Below the pieces are notes generated by a model, which saw nothing but the letters and a program-made list of their open reading frames with translations, had not been told where the DNA came from and made no database searches. The position numbers were made by a program, and so were the translations under genes. From Brachymonas sp049977365 (GTDB taxonomy: Bacteria; Pseudomonadota; Gammaproteobacteria; Burkholderiales; Burkholderiaceae_C), in contig NZ_JBNGEN010000001.1 of assembly GCF_049977365.1 (NCBI RefSeq), positions 496,001 to 560,000 of the forward strand: a stretch of 64,000 nt of DNA. The letters run 5' to 3'. The first letter of the stretch is position 1. Each line of letters begins with the position of its first letter. This document shows, one piece after another, positions 17,485 to 25,569 of this stretch.

Positions 17485-20319
17485 ATGAGTCTAAAACCCT
17501 GGCGTGAAGTTGCCGTCCCGCATGAAGATGTCCTGAAGGGCACATTCCAACAAGCCGAATTTGCGGCCGATCTGTCTCGGGTTCATGAGGGTACGGCAAC
17601 GGCCGAGTACCAGAACCCGACGCTGTTTTTCCAGCGTACCTTCATCACCGAGGGGATGCGCCTGCTGTTGGACTCCGTGGTCAAGCGTCTGTCTGGCAAG
17701 GGCGGTGACCCGGTCATTCAACTGCAAACCGCTTTCGGCGGCGGCAAGACGCACACCATGCTGGCTGTGTACCACCTCGCCAAGGGCGAGGCACTGGCCA
17801 GTGATATGCCAGGTGTACCGGCCATTCTGGATTCCGCTGGCGTGACGGAGTTACCGCGCGCGCGCATCGCCGTGCTGGACGGCATCAAGTCATCGCCGAA
17901 CCAGCCTGTGGTGCGTGATGGACAGGCCATTCGCACACTGTGGGGCGATCTGGCGTGGCAGTTGGGCAAGGCTGAGGGCTATGCTCTGGTGGCCGATGCG
18001 GATGCTTCGGGGACGTCACCTGGCAAGGCTGTGCTGGAAGCACTGCTCGATCGTTACGCGCCATGCGTGATCTTGATCGACGAGTTGGTGGCTTATGTGC
18101 GCCAGTTCGAAGAAGGCAAGGCGCTGACCGGCGGCAGCTTCGATTCCAACCTCAGCTTTGTGCAGGCGCTGACCGAGGCACTCAAAGCCGTGCCTACGGC
18201 CGTCCTATTGGCCTCATTGCCAGAATCGGACAAAGAGGCGGGCAGCCAACGTGGCGTAAAAGCACTGGCCGCGCTGGCGCACTACTTCGGCCGCGTTCAG
18301 GCACTATGGAAGCCGGTGGGCACCGAGGAGGCTTTCGAGATCGTGCGCCGCCGCCTGTTCACCAGCATCAATGACAAGCTGGCGGCCGAATCGGTATGCC
18401 GTGCGTTCGCCGATTACTACACGGCCAATAGCGAGGACTTCCCGCGCGAAACGCAGGAGAGCCGCTACTTCGAACGGCTTATGCTCGCCTACCCGATTCA
18501 CCCCGAGGTGTTCGACCGACTGTACGAGGACTGGTCGTCGCTCGACAACTTTCAGCGCACCCGTGGCGTGCTGAAATTGATGGCCAAGGTTATCCACCGC
18601 CTGTGGAAGGACAACGACAAAGACCCACTGATCATGCCCGGCAGCTTCCCGCTACAGGACGCTGACACCCGCAACGAGGTGATCTACTACCTGCCGCAAG
18701 GCTGGGACCCAGTAGTGGAGCGTGACGTGGACGGCGAGCGCGCCGAGACCACCGACATCGAGAATCGCGACACCCGCCTTGGCAGCGTGCAGGCTTGCCG
18801 TCGTTCGGCCCGCGCGATCTTCTTGGGCAGTGCACCGAGCACCGCAAACCAGATGGTGCGGGGCATCGAGCTGGAGCGCGTGGCGCTGGGCGTGGCACAG
18901 CCGGGCCAGCAGGTCGGCATCTACAAGGACGCACTGCGCCGCTTGAGCGACCGCCTGCACTATCTGAACAGCGGCAACAACCGTTTCTGGTTCGATACGC
19001 GCCCCAACTTGCGCCGCGAAATGGAAGAACGCAAGCGCCGCTTCCAGGACAAGGAAGATGTGTTCCCCGCCATCCGTGACCGCGTGCATAAGACCTTTGC
19101 CAGCGGCGTCTTCGGCGGCATTCATATCTTCACGACCAGCGGCGATGTGCCGGATGACTGGCAGTTGCGCCTTGTGGTGCTGCCGCCCGATGCCGCCTTC
19201 AGCCGCAGCGGCCAGAGCCTCGCCATTGAGTGCGCCACCAAGATTCTGAAGAACCGTGGCGACCAACCACGCTTCAAGCAGAACCGACTGATCTTCCTGG
19301 CAGCCGACTACGACAGTGTGAGCCGACTGAAAGATCAAGTGCGCTCCACCCTGGCCTGGCAGTCCATTGTGAGCGACATCAAGGAGATGAAGCTCAACCT
19401 CGACCAGTTCCAGGCGCGACAGGCCAGCAAGAGCCTGGAGGATGCCAACGAGGCGCTGCGCCGGATGATCCGCGAGACCTACAAGTGGATGATCGCGCCG
19501 ATGCAGGAAGCTCGCCCCGGCAAGGGGCTATCCGAGATTCAGTGGGAACACTTTCAGCTCAACCCGAGCGCACAGAATTTATCCCAGGAAATCGAACGCG
19601 TGCTGAAAGAGAACGAACTTCTGATCACCGAATGGGCCCCGATCCATCTGGCCACTGTGCTGAAGAACTGGTTCTGGAAGGATGACATCAAAGATACCAG
19701 CGCGCTCAATGTGTGGCAGCAAAGCTGCCAGCAGCTTTACCTGCCTCGCCTGAAGGACGACACAGTCTTCAAGCAGACGATGGATGCAGGTGCAGAGAGC
19801 CGTGAATTCTTCGGCTTCGCACAGGGCAAAGAGGATGACCGCTATGTCGGCTTCGCCTTTGGCAAGCGCACATCCCTGTTCCTCGACTCGTCTCTGCTGC
19901 TGATCGAGCCAGTGACTGCCGCAGGGTATGCCGAGGCACAGCGCGCTGCAGAAGAGGCTGCGCGCCCCAAACCGATAGAAACAGCATCGGGAGCCACTGG
20001 CAGCGGCACGCCCCCACCAAGGGTCGAAGACGCAGCCAAACAGACCTACGCTGAAAGCCGCAGCTCAGCCCCGCTGCCGCTCCAGAAACAGTTCTACGGC
20101 AGCATCGAACTCGATGCCATTCAGGCCAAGAAGCAGTTCGCCGATCTTGTTGACGAGGTTGTTCTGCAATTCACTTCACGCACCGGCGTGAAGGTCAAGA
20201 TCACCATCGAAATCCAGGCAGAATCACCGACTGGCTTCGACGATAGCCTTCAGCGTGCGGTGAAGGAGAACTGCAACGTGCTGAAGTTCAAGAGCGCGGA
20301 ATTCGAGGCAGGCGAATGA
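17485..20319 (+). CDS. DUF499 AAA+ ATPase
   Basis: This 944-residue protein matches the DUF499 ATPases. An N-terminal conserved block ends in QTAFGGGKTHTML (Walker A, residues 81-93), with Walker B CVILIDELVAYVRQ near residue 193. A large helical middle follows, then a proline/alanine linker (about residues 830-860) leading to a small C-terminal domain of about 80 residues. GAGGAA lies just upstream of the ATG. DUF499 proteins co-occur with DUF1156 methyltransferases and helicases in defence islands; their mechanism is unknown and a DNA-sensing or assembly role is likely. The stop overlaps the TIR gene start (ATGA). Confidence 0.85.
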   Translation: MSLKPWREVAVPHEDVLKGTFQQAEFAADLSRVHEGTATAEYQNPTLFFQRTFITEGMRLLLDSVVKRLSGKGGDPVIQLQTAFGGGKTHTMLAVYHLAKGEALASDMPGVPAILDSAGVTELPRARIAVLDGIKSSPNQPVVRDGQAIRTLWGDLAWQLGKAEGYALVADADASGTSPGKAVLEALLDRYAPCVILIDELVAYVRQFEEGKALTGGSFDSNLSFVQALTEALKAVPTAVLLASLPESDKEAGSQRGVKALAALAHYFGRVQALWKPVGTEEAFEIVRRRLFTSINDKLAAESVCRAFADYYTANSEDFPRETQESRYFERLMLAYPIHPEVFDRLYEDWSSLDNFQRTRGVLKLMAKVIHRLWKDNDKDPLIMPGSFPLQDADTRNEVIYYLPQGWDPVVERDVDGERAETTDIENRDTRLGSVQACRRSARAIFLGSAPSTANQMVRGIELERVALGVAQPGQQVGIYKDALRRLSDRLHYLNSGNNRFWFDTRPNLRREMEERKRRFQDKEDVFPAIRDRVHKTFASGVFGGIHIFTTSGDVPDDWQLRLVVLPPDAAFSRSGQSLAIECATKILKNRGDQPRFKQNRLIFLAADYDSVSRLKDQVRSTLAWQSIVSDIKEMKLNLDQFQARQASKSLEDANEALRRMIRETYKWMIAPMQEARPGKGLSEIQWEHFQLNPSAQNLSQEIERVLKENELLITEWAPIHLATVLKNWFWKDDIKDTSALNVWQQSCQQLYLPRLKDDTVFKQTMDAGAESREFFGFAQGKEDDRYVGFAFGKRTSLFLDSSLLLIEPVTAAGYAEAQRAAEEAARPKPIETASGATGSGTPPPRVEDAAKQTYAESRSSAPLPLQKQFYGSIELDAIQAKKQFADLVDEVVLQFTSRTGVKVKITIEIQAESPTGFDDSLQRAVKENCNVLKFKSAEFEAGE

Positions 20320-21269
20320 GCGCGCCCAAGGTCTTCGTCAGTCACGCCAGCGAGGACAAGGAGCGCTTCGTCGTAGAGTTCGCGCGGCGCTTGCGCGAGA
20401 ACGGCGTCGATGCGTGGCTTGACCAGTGGGAAATGAAACCGGGCGACAGTCTGGTGGACAAGATTTTCGAGAAAGGGTTGAAGGACGCACAGGCCGTCAT
20501 CATCGTATTGTCCAAGGTCAGCGTCCAGAAGCCTTGGGTTCGAGAGGAACTGAACACCTCGGTGGTCAATAGGATCAGTCGTGGAACGCGGCTGATCCCC
20601 GTCGTCATCGACGATTGCGAAGTGCCAGAAAGCCTGCGATCCACCCTCTGGCAGAAGGTCGATGATCTCGCCTACTACGACCAGAGTTTTCAGCGCGTCC
20701 TGTCGGCGATCTTCGACGTGGACGACAAGCCGACTATCGACCAGCCGCCAGCCCGGTTCTCTGGGCCTGCGCCCTTGATCTCCGATCTGACGCGGGTTGA
20801 TGACTTGGCCTTGCGCATCATTGCGAAAGTGCAGATTGACGAAAATGCGGTTTTTGTGGATTGGAAGCGGCTGCACGCCGAACCCGAGCTTCAAGATGTG
20901 CCGCAGCAGGAACTGCTCGACTCGCTGGATATTCTCGAACAGCACAACTACATCAAGATCGGGCGCGTTCTCGGCGCGCCGCTGTCGCATGTCGTTCTGA
21001 CGGACTACGGCTTTCTGCAGTTTGCGAAGGCGTATGTGGAAGGCTACCAGGATGTGGTTGGCCGGATTGCCGCGCTACTGGTCAACGAGGATATCCGCCA
21101 GAACGAGGAACTGGCAACGCGGGTCGGCAAGCCCCGCGTCTTCGTCGATTTCGTGCTGAACCTGCTGGAAAGCCACAATCACATCAAGGTGTCCAAGTAC
21201 TTGGACGGTCAGTCCCATGTGTGGTGGGTTTCTGCGTCGCTGCGTCGGGCGGTCCAGCAAGCGGAATAA
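20316..21269 (+). CDS. TIR-domain protein with C-terminal winged-helix region
   Basis: The protein has 317 residues. Residues 4-135 form a TIR domain: KVFVSHASEDKE in strand A, VIIVLSKVSV, and the KPWVREEL segment, where E78 is placed like the catalytic glutamate of NAD-cleaving TIR enzymes. After a short linker, residues 155-317 contain two similar winged-helix-like units, each with an LDILEQHNYIKI or LNLLESHNHIKV motif. This suggests DNA or partner binding. It overlaps the DUF499 gene by 4 bp. In bacterial defence, TIR domains usually deplete NAD or make a cyclic ADP-ribose signal, giving abortive infection. Enzymatic activity here is inferred. The IS element begins 13 bp after the stop. 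Confidence 0.82.
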   Translation: MSAPKVFVSHASEDKERFVVEFARRLRENGVDAWLDQWEMKPGDSLVDKIFEKGLKDAQAVIIVLSKVSVQKPWVREELNTSVVNRISRGTRLIPVVIDDCEVPESLRSTLWQKVDDLAYYDQSFQRVLSAIFDVDDKPTIDQPPARFSGPAPLISDLTRVDDLALRIIAKVQIDENAVFVDWKRLHAEPELQDVPQQELLDSLDILEQHNYIKIGRVLGAPLSHVVLTDYGFLQFAKAYVEGYQDVVGRIAALLVNEDIRQNEELATRVGKPRVFVDFVLNLLESHNHIKVSKYLDGQSHVWWVSASLRRAVQQAE

Positions 21270-21289
21270 ACTGATGTGTAAGAACGTGT

Positions 21290-21823
21290 TCACAATCTTC
21301 TGAGCAAAAGAGCCAGGAACGCCAAGTGAACGAACTGCAAGCTGGTGTTGAGCCATCGCTCATGGTTCTTCGAGAGCCTGCGGTTCTTCTCCAGCCACGC
21401 AAAGCTGCGCTCCACCACCCAGCGCTTGGGCATGACCCTGAAGCTGTGCAGTTCGCTGCGCTTGGCAATTTGCACTGTCACCTGTTCACCCAGCGTCTGA
21501 CGCACCCCCAGCGCAAAAGGCTCTCCCGTGTAGCCCCCATCGGCGAGCACGCTTTTGACTTGCTGCAGCCCTGTCTTGCACCGCTTGAAGGCCTGCAGGG
21601 CTCCTTGGCGATCCGTCACATCCGCCGTCGTCACCGTTACAGCATGCGGCAACCCCTGGGTATCCACCGCCAGGTGGCGTTTGATCCCCGAGACCTTCTT
21701 GCCCGCGTCATAGCCCTTGCAGCCCGCTGTGTCCGTGTTCTTCACGCTCTGCGCGTCGCAGATCAAGAACTTGCTTGAGGCGCTGCGCCCCAGTCTCTTG
21801 CGGGCCGCGCCAACCTGATTTTT
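21290..21823 (-). CDS. IS5-family transposase, second frame (OrfB, DDE domain)
   Basis: OrfB supplies the DDE catalytic core. The first Asp is in ICDAQSVKNTDTAG, the second in VLADGGYTGE, and the Glu in WVVERSFAWLEKNRRL. The frame opens with AAA AAT at 21823, immediately after an in-frame TAA, so it has no independent start and must be reached by frameshift from OrfA. The stop codon lies inside the terminal inverted repeat at 21290-21292. All three catalytic blocks look intact, so the element may still be mobile. Confidence 0.8.
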   Translation of the reverse strand, partial: KNQVGAARKRLGRSASSKFLICDAQSVKNTDTAGCKGYDAGKKVSGIKRHLAVDTQGLPHAVTVTTADVTDRQGALQAFKRCKTGLQQVKSVLADGGYTGEPFALGVRQTLGEQVTVQIAKRSELHSFRVMPKRWVVERSFAWLEKNRRLSKNHERWLNTSLQFVHLAFLALLLRRL

Positions 21824-22088
21824 TTAATGCCTGCTCGAGCAGGCTCACCCCATCCCTGTCCACCTCGCTCCACTTGGCGAAGTACGAATGCACCGTGCGC
21901 CACTTGGGAAAGTCGCTGGGCAGCGCTCGCCACTGGCAGCCCGTGCGCAGCAGGTACAGCACGGCGCAAAACACCTCGTACAGATCCACCGTCCTGGGCT
22001 TGGTCTTGCGACGGGCAGTTTCCAGCAAGGGCAGGATGTGGGCAAACTGGGCGCGGCTGATGTCGCTGGGGTAGGTCTTCGTGCGCAT
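21708..22088 (-). CDS. IS5-family transposase, first frame (OrfA)
   Basis: OrfA encodes the N-terminal, DUF4096-like part of the transposase, starting MRTKTYPSDISRAQFAHIL. The useful part runs to ALKK at the A7 run (21819-21825), beyond which the frame continues into non-homologous sequence until 21708. A shift of +1 (equivalent to -2) at this run enters OrfB and gives a transposase of about 267 residues, the usual size. The shift may be programmed, as in many IS427-group elements, or a mutation. Confidence 0.8.
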   Translation of the reverse strand: MRTKTYPSDISRAQFAHILPLLETARRKTKPRTVDLYEVFCAVLYLLRTGCQWRALPSDFPKWRTVHSYFAKWSEVDRDGVSLLEQALKKSGWRGPQETGAQRLKQVLDLRRAEREEHGHSGLQGL

Positions 22089-22150
22089 CCATCGATTCTC
22101 TCTGAATCTGCTATCGGATCGTGAACACGTTCTAAGAAACACAGCACACC

Positions 22151-22309
22151 ATGAGCGAATCGTCCGAAGCCGATCAGATCCGGATTGCCGCATTACGCCG
22201 CGAAACCTGGAACGGTTCAGCACGCTTCCCGTATTTGCCGTTCTATTTCGCTCATGCAAACCCGCGAGACAACGATTCCAGGCGACACACGTACAAGTGC
22301 TTAATATAG
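22151..22309 (+). pseudogene. Truncated first 52 codons of the next defence-operon gene
   Basis: Just after the IS a frame starts MSESSEADQIRIAALRRETW and stops after 52 codons. If the IS and one TAA copy are removed, this ATG lies about 33 bp downstream of the TIR stop, the position expected for the next gene of the same operon. The first 35 residues look like ordinary protein; the remainder (near NDSRRHTYKC) looks like out-of-register junk. I read this as a gene cut near 22250 by the island boundary or a deletion. I do not recognise the family, and the frame could be spurious. Confidence 0.35.
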
Positions 22310-22469
22310 AAGACTGCCTGCGTACACGAAGAAGTTGGCGCAAGTTTCGAGAGAAGATGGGACATAACAGGAGCGAAGCGGGCGCAGTAAGGCACTCTGC
22401 CCGACGCCTGGCGGCACACGCAGAACGGCCCGGCAGCCCGCGTGGTGTGCGGAATCCGCAAATGAAAAC
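22310..22469. other. Non-coding stretch at the island edge
   Basis: No convincing gene or repeat is visible between the truncated frame and the tRNA terminator. This interval should contain the junction between island DNA and the tRNA-linked chromosome. I see no direct repeat of the tRNA 3' end within the window, so the attachment site cannot be placed. Confidence 0.5.
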
Positions 22470-22493
22470 GCCCAACCGAGTACGGTTGGGCGC
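22470..22493 (-). terminator. Intrinsic terminator of tRNA-Ala
   Basis: A perfect 10-bp stem (CGCCCAACCG / CGGTTGGGCG) with a 4-base loop is followed on the minus strand by TTTTC. It lies 7 bp beyond the CCA end of the tRNA gene and fits an intrinsic terminator. Confidence 0.8.
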
Positions 22494-22500
22494 TGAATAA

Positions 22501-22576
<76 letters not shown>

Positions 22577-22606
22577 TTTGGGTGGGTCGATGTAGTGTAC
22601 ATCCGT

Positions 22607-25294
22607 TCAGAGCTGATAGCTCACGAGGCGGAAATCGGGGTCTTCAGGGTAGGGCTTGATGATGAAGCCCAGAGCCCGCATGAGCTTGAGCATGTTGGTG
22701 TTGTGGGTGAGGACAAGGCCCATGATTTCGCTCAGGCCCTTTTCGCGGGCGACGTCCATGATGCAGCGCATGAGGCGTGAACCGACGCCTTTGCCGGCCA
22801 TGTCGTCAGCGACGACGAGGGAGAATTCGCAGCTGCTGCTGTCGGGATTGGTGACGTAGCGAGAGACACCGACGACGCGCTGGGTTTCGGTGATGTGGCC
22901 GTCGTCGGTGGGGTGGCGTTCGGTCATGACGGCGACCAGGGCCATTTCGCGGTCGTAGTCGATGAGGGCGAACTTGGAGAGCATGCCGGGCGACAGCTCG
23001 GTGAGGGCCGAAACGAAACGGTTGTAGCGGCTCTCGGGGCTGAGGCTGCGCACGAGCTGCTGCAGCATGTCGGCATCGTCGGGGTGGATGGGGCGGATGG
23101 TGTAGTGGTTGCCTCCGGGCAGCGGCCAGGTCTGCTCGAAGCGCGCCGGGTACGGCAGGATGGAGAGCTGCTGATAGGGGCGCGTGGAAAGGGTGGTGTT
23201 GCCCACGATCAGACGGGCGTCGACGGCCACGGCGCCCTGCTCGTCCACGATGATGGGGTTGATGTCGAGCTCGCGGAGCTGCGGCAGCTCGCAGACCATT
23301 TCGGAGACGCGCAGGAGGATCTGCTCCAGGGCCTCGCGGTTGATCGGGCGGGCACCGCGCCATTCGTCGAGCGTTCTGGATACGCGCGAACGGTCGATGA
23401 GCTGGCGGGCAAGGAACTGGTTGAGTGGCGGCAGCTCCATGGCTCGATCGCGATAGAGCTCGATGCGCACACCTCCGGCACCGAACGCGACGACGGGACC
23501 GAAGGCCTCGTCGGTGACGACGCCGATGTACAGCTCGCGGCCCCGGGTGTGGCGTGCCATGCGCTGGACGGTGATGCCGTTGATGCGCGCCTCGGGCATG
23601 CGGCGTTTGACGGTGGCCATCATGTCCTCGAAGATGTCGCGCACGCTCACGGCGTTCATGACGTTGAGGGCCACACCGTTGACATCGGACTTGTGAGAGA
23701 TGTCGGGCGAGTCGATCTTGAGCGCGACGGGAAACCCGAGCTGGGCAGCAAGCATCATGGCCTCGGCCGGGGTGCGCGCAAGGATGGTCTGGGTGACGGG
23801 AATATGGAACGCCGAGAGCACGGACTTGGATTCCATCTCCGTGAGGACCGTGCGGCGGTCGGCCAGAATGCCCTCGATGAGCAGACGCGCCCCCTCGACA
23901 TCAGGCTTGGCGAGATGGGTAAGGGGGGGCGGTGTCTGCTGGAGCAGCTTCTGGTTGTGATAGTAAGAGGCGATGTTGCTGAAGGCACCCACTGCGGCCT
24001 CGGGGCTGCGGAAGATGGGGATGCTGGTCTGGCTGAGGATGGCGCGGGCCTCATGCACCGATTCGTCGCCCATGATGCAGCTGATGAGGGGCTTGCTGAG
24101 ATGGGGGCGCGCATCGGCAATGGCCTGCGCCACGGCATCGAGGTCGGAGCCGACCTTGGGAACATGGATGGTGAGCACACCATCGATGCCGGGCTCCTTG
24201 GAGGCTGCCTCGACGGCGGCGAGGTAATGGGCGGGGGTGGCGTCCTCGGAGAGGTCGATGAGATCCACCAGGGAGGCCTGGGGCAGGAGCCTGTCGCGCA
24301 GGGCGTTGGCCCCCGGCTCGGAGAGGCGTCCGACTTCGATGCCGAGATCATTGGCACGATCGGCGGCCAGCACGCCGGGACCGCCGCCATTGGTGATGAT
24401 GGCCAGGTGGTTGCCCACGGGCCGATAGCGCGATGCAAGGCACTGCACGGCGGAGAACAGCTCAGTGAAGGAACGGATGCGCACGGCCCCCCCGCGCCGC
24501 AACGCGGCATCGAACACCTCGTCGCTGCCGACGATGGCGGCCGAGTGGGTGCGTGCGGCCTCGTTGCCTGCGCGACGGCGGCCCGCCTTGAGCACCACGA
24601 CCGGCTTGGAGATGGCGGCTGCACGCAGGGCGCTCATGAAGCGGCGCGCGTTGGAAATACCCTCCAGATAGATGACGATGCTGTGGGTTTGGGGATCAGA
24701 GGCGAGGAAGTCGAGCGCCTGCGCCATGTCGACTGCCGTGTGCGGCCCCAGCGAGATGACGGTGGAAAATCCCACGCGATTGGGACGGGCCCAGTCGAGC
24801 AGCGCGGCCGTGAGCGCGCCCGACTGCGAAACGAGCGCGAGCGCGCCTTTTTCGGCAAGGGGCCCCACGATGCTGGCATTGAGCCCCATGTGCGGACGCT
24901 GAAAGCCGCGGCTGTTGGGCCCCATCAGGAGCATGTCATGCCGATGGGCCACGGCATGGAGCTGCTGCGCCTGCTCGGCGCTGATGCCGGTGGAAATGAC
25001 CAGGGCAGCGCGGCAGCGGATGCGGCCTGCCACTTCGAGGGCGGCTTCGACCCGTTCGGGCGGCAGGGCCACGATGGCCAGGTCAGCACCGGTGCTGATG
25101 AGGTCGGCGAGACGCCCCTCGGTGGTATCGACGTCGAGAAAGGTGAACTTGCCGCTGTACTGCTGGGCCGTGAGGGCATCGAAGAGAAAGGCAGCGTCAC
25201 GGTAGCCGGGATCGCTGGCGCGAAGCTCGGCGTTGCCGGCAAACACGGCGATAGAAGACGGTGCGAACAGGGGGGTCAGAAAATGCTGATCCAT
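22607..25294 (-). CDS. Pat-type protein lysine acetyltransferase (acyl-CoA synthetase-like + GNAT)
   Basis: The protein has 895 residues, like Pat/PatZ (YfiQ) enzymes, which acetylate lysines on metabolic enzymes such as acetyl-CoA synthetase. The first 700 residues resemble NDP-forming acyl-CoA synthetase. They comprise a CoA-binding Rossmann part, a succinyl-CoA-ligase-like part (THSAAIVGSDEVFDAAL near 250) and an ATP-grasp part (FPVALKIDSPDISHKSDVNG near 520-540). The last 170 residues are a GNAT domain, YTIRPIHPDDADML and then GKGVGSRLM at the acetyl-CoA loop. It is the first clearly chromosomal gene after the tRNA. Its synthetase-like half is probably regulatory rather than catalytic, as in known Pat proteins. 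Confidence 0.9.
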   Translation of the reverse strand: MDQHFLTPLFAPSSIAVFAGNAELRASDPGYRDAAFLFDALTAQQYSGKFTFLDVDTTEGRLADLISTGADLAIVALPPERVEAALEVAGRIRCRAALVISTGISAEQAQQLHAVAHRHDMLLMGPNSRGFQRPHMGLNASIVGPLAEKGALALVSQSGALTAALLDWARPNRVGFSTVISLGPHTAVDMAQALDFLASDPQTHSIVIYLEGISNARRFMSALRAAAISKPVVVLKAGRRRAGNEAARTHSAAIVGSDEVFDAALRRGGAVRIRSFTELFSAVQCLASRYRPVGNHLAIITNGGGPGVLAADRANDLGIEVGRLSEPGANALRDRLLPQASLVDLIDLSEDATPAHYLAAVEAASKEPGIDGVLTIHVPKVGSDLDAVAQAIADARPHLSKPLISCIMGDESVHEARAILSQTSIPIFRSPEAAVGAFSNIASYYHNQKLLQQTPPPLTHLAKPDVEGARLLIEGILADRRTVLTEMESKSVLSAFHIPVTQTILARTPAEAMMLAAQLGFPVALKIDSPDISHKSDVNGVALNVMNAVSVRDIFEDMMATVKRRMPEARINGITVQRMARHTRGRELYIGVVTDEAFGPVVAFGAGGVRIELYRDRAMELPPLNQFLARQLIDRSRVSRTLDEWRGARPINREALEQILLRVSEMVCELPQLRELDINPIIVDEQGAVAVDARLIVGNTTLSTRPYQQLSILPYPARFEQTWPLPGGNHYTIRPIHPDDADMLQQLVRSLSPESRYNRFVSALTELSPGMLSKFALIDYDREMALVAVMTERHPTDDGHITETQRVVGVSRYVTNPDSSSCEFSLVVADDMAGKGVGSRLMRCIMDVAREKGLSEIMGLVLTHNTNMLKLMRALGFIIKPYPEDPDFRLVSYQL

Positions 25295-25569
25295 ACAGGG
25301 CCTTCCAGCAGGGAAATCGGGACGTGCAGAACCGGGACGGACATGCCCCTGAACCTGAGCCGATTATCCGGGATGGCCGCAAGGCGGACAAGCGCATGGG
25401 GCCCTCCCGCTTCCGCGCCCGGGTCGGCAGGCCATGGCCGACGCTGCCACGCTGGGGCATACTGGTCAGTGGAGCAGACAGTGCAGCGGTGCGTGCCTCA
25501 TGCGTGTACCGGTACGTCAGTGTGCTGCTTTTCTCTTTTCCTTCTCTTTCTTTCTCTCTGTCTCCCGCC

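Larger units (their letters stand above)
21282..22132 (-). mobile_element. IS5-family (IS427-like) insertion sequence, 851 bp
   Basis: The ends are near-perfect inverted repeats: GAACGTGTTCAC at 21282-21293 and its complement at 22121-22132. They are flanked on both sides by TAA (21279-21281 and 22133-22135), a plausible target duplication. The element carries two overlapping transposase frames on the minus strand joined at an A7 run. Size, ends and transposase fit the IS427 group of IS5. It sits in the short gap between the TIR gene stop and the ATG of the next gene, so it split the operon without breaking the TIR gene. The intact ends suggest recent insertion. Confidence 0.85.

Noticed and set aside
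7817..21269. Canonical BREX or DISARM
   Set aside because: No PglZ, BrxL, DrmA or DrmB homologue is visible; only the helicase and methyltransferase resemble parts of those systems.
1..22500. Prophage
   Set aside because: No capsid, terminase, tail, lysis or integrase genes; the cargo is defence genes plus one IS.
22081..22500. A 139-codon plus-strand frame running from the IS end to the tRNA
   Set aside because: It spans the IS terminus and the tRNA terminator and shows no protein-like conservation; the 22151 frame fits the operon better.
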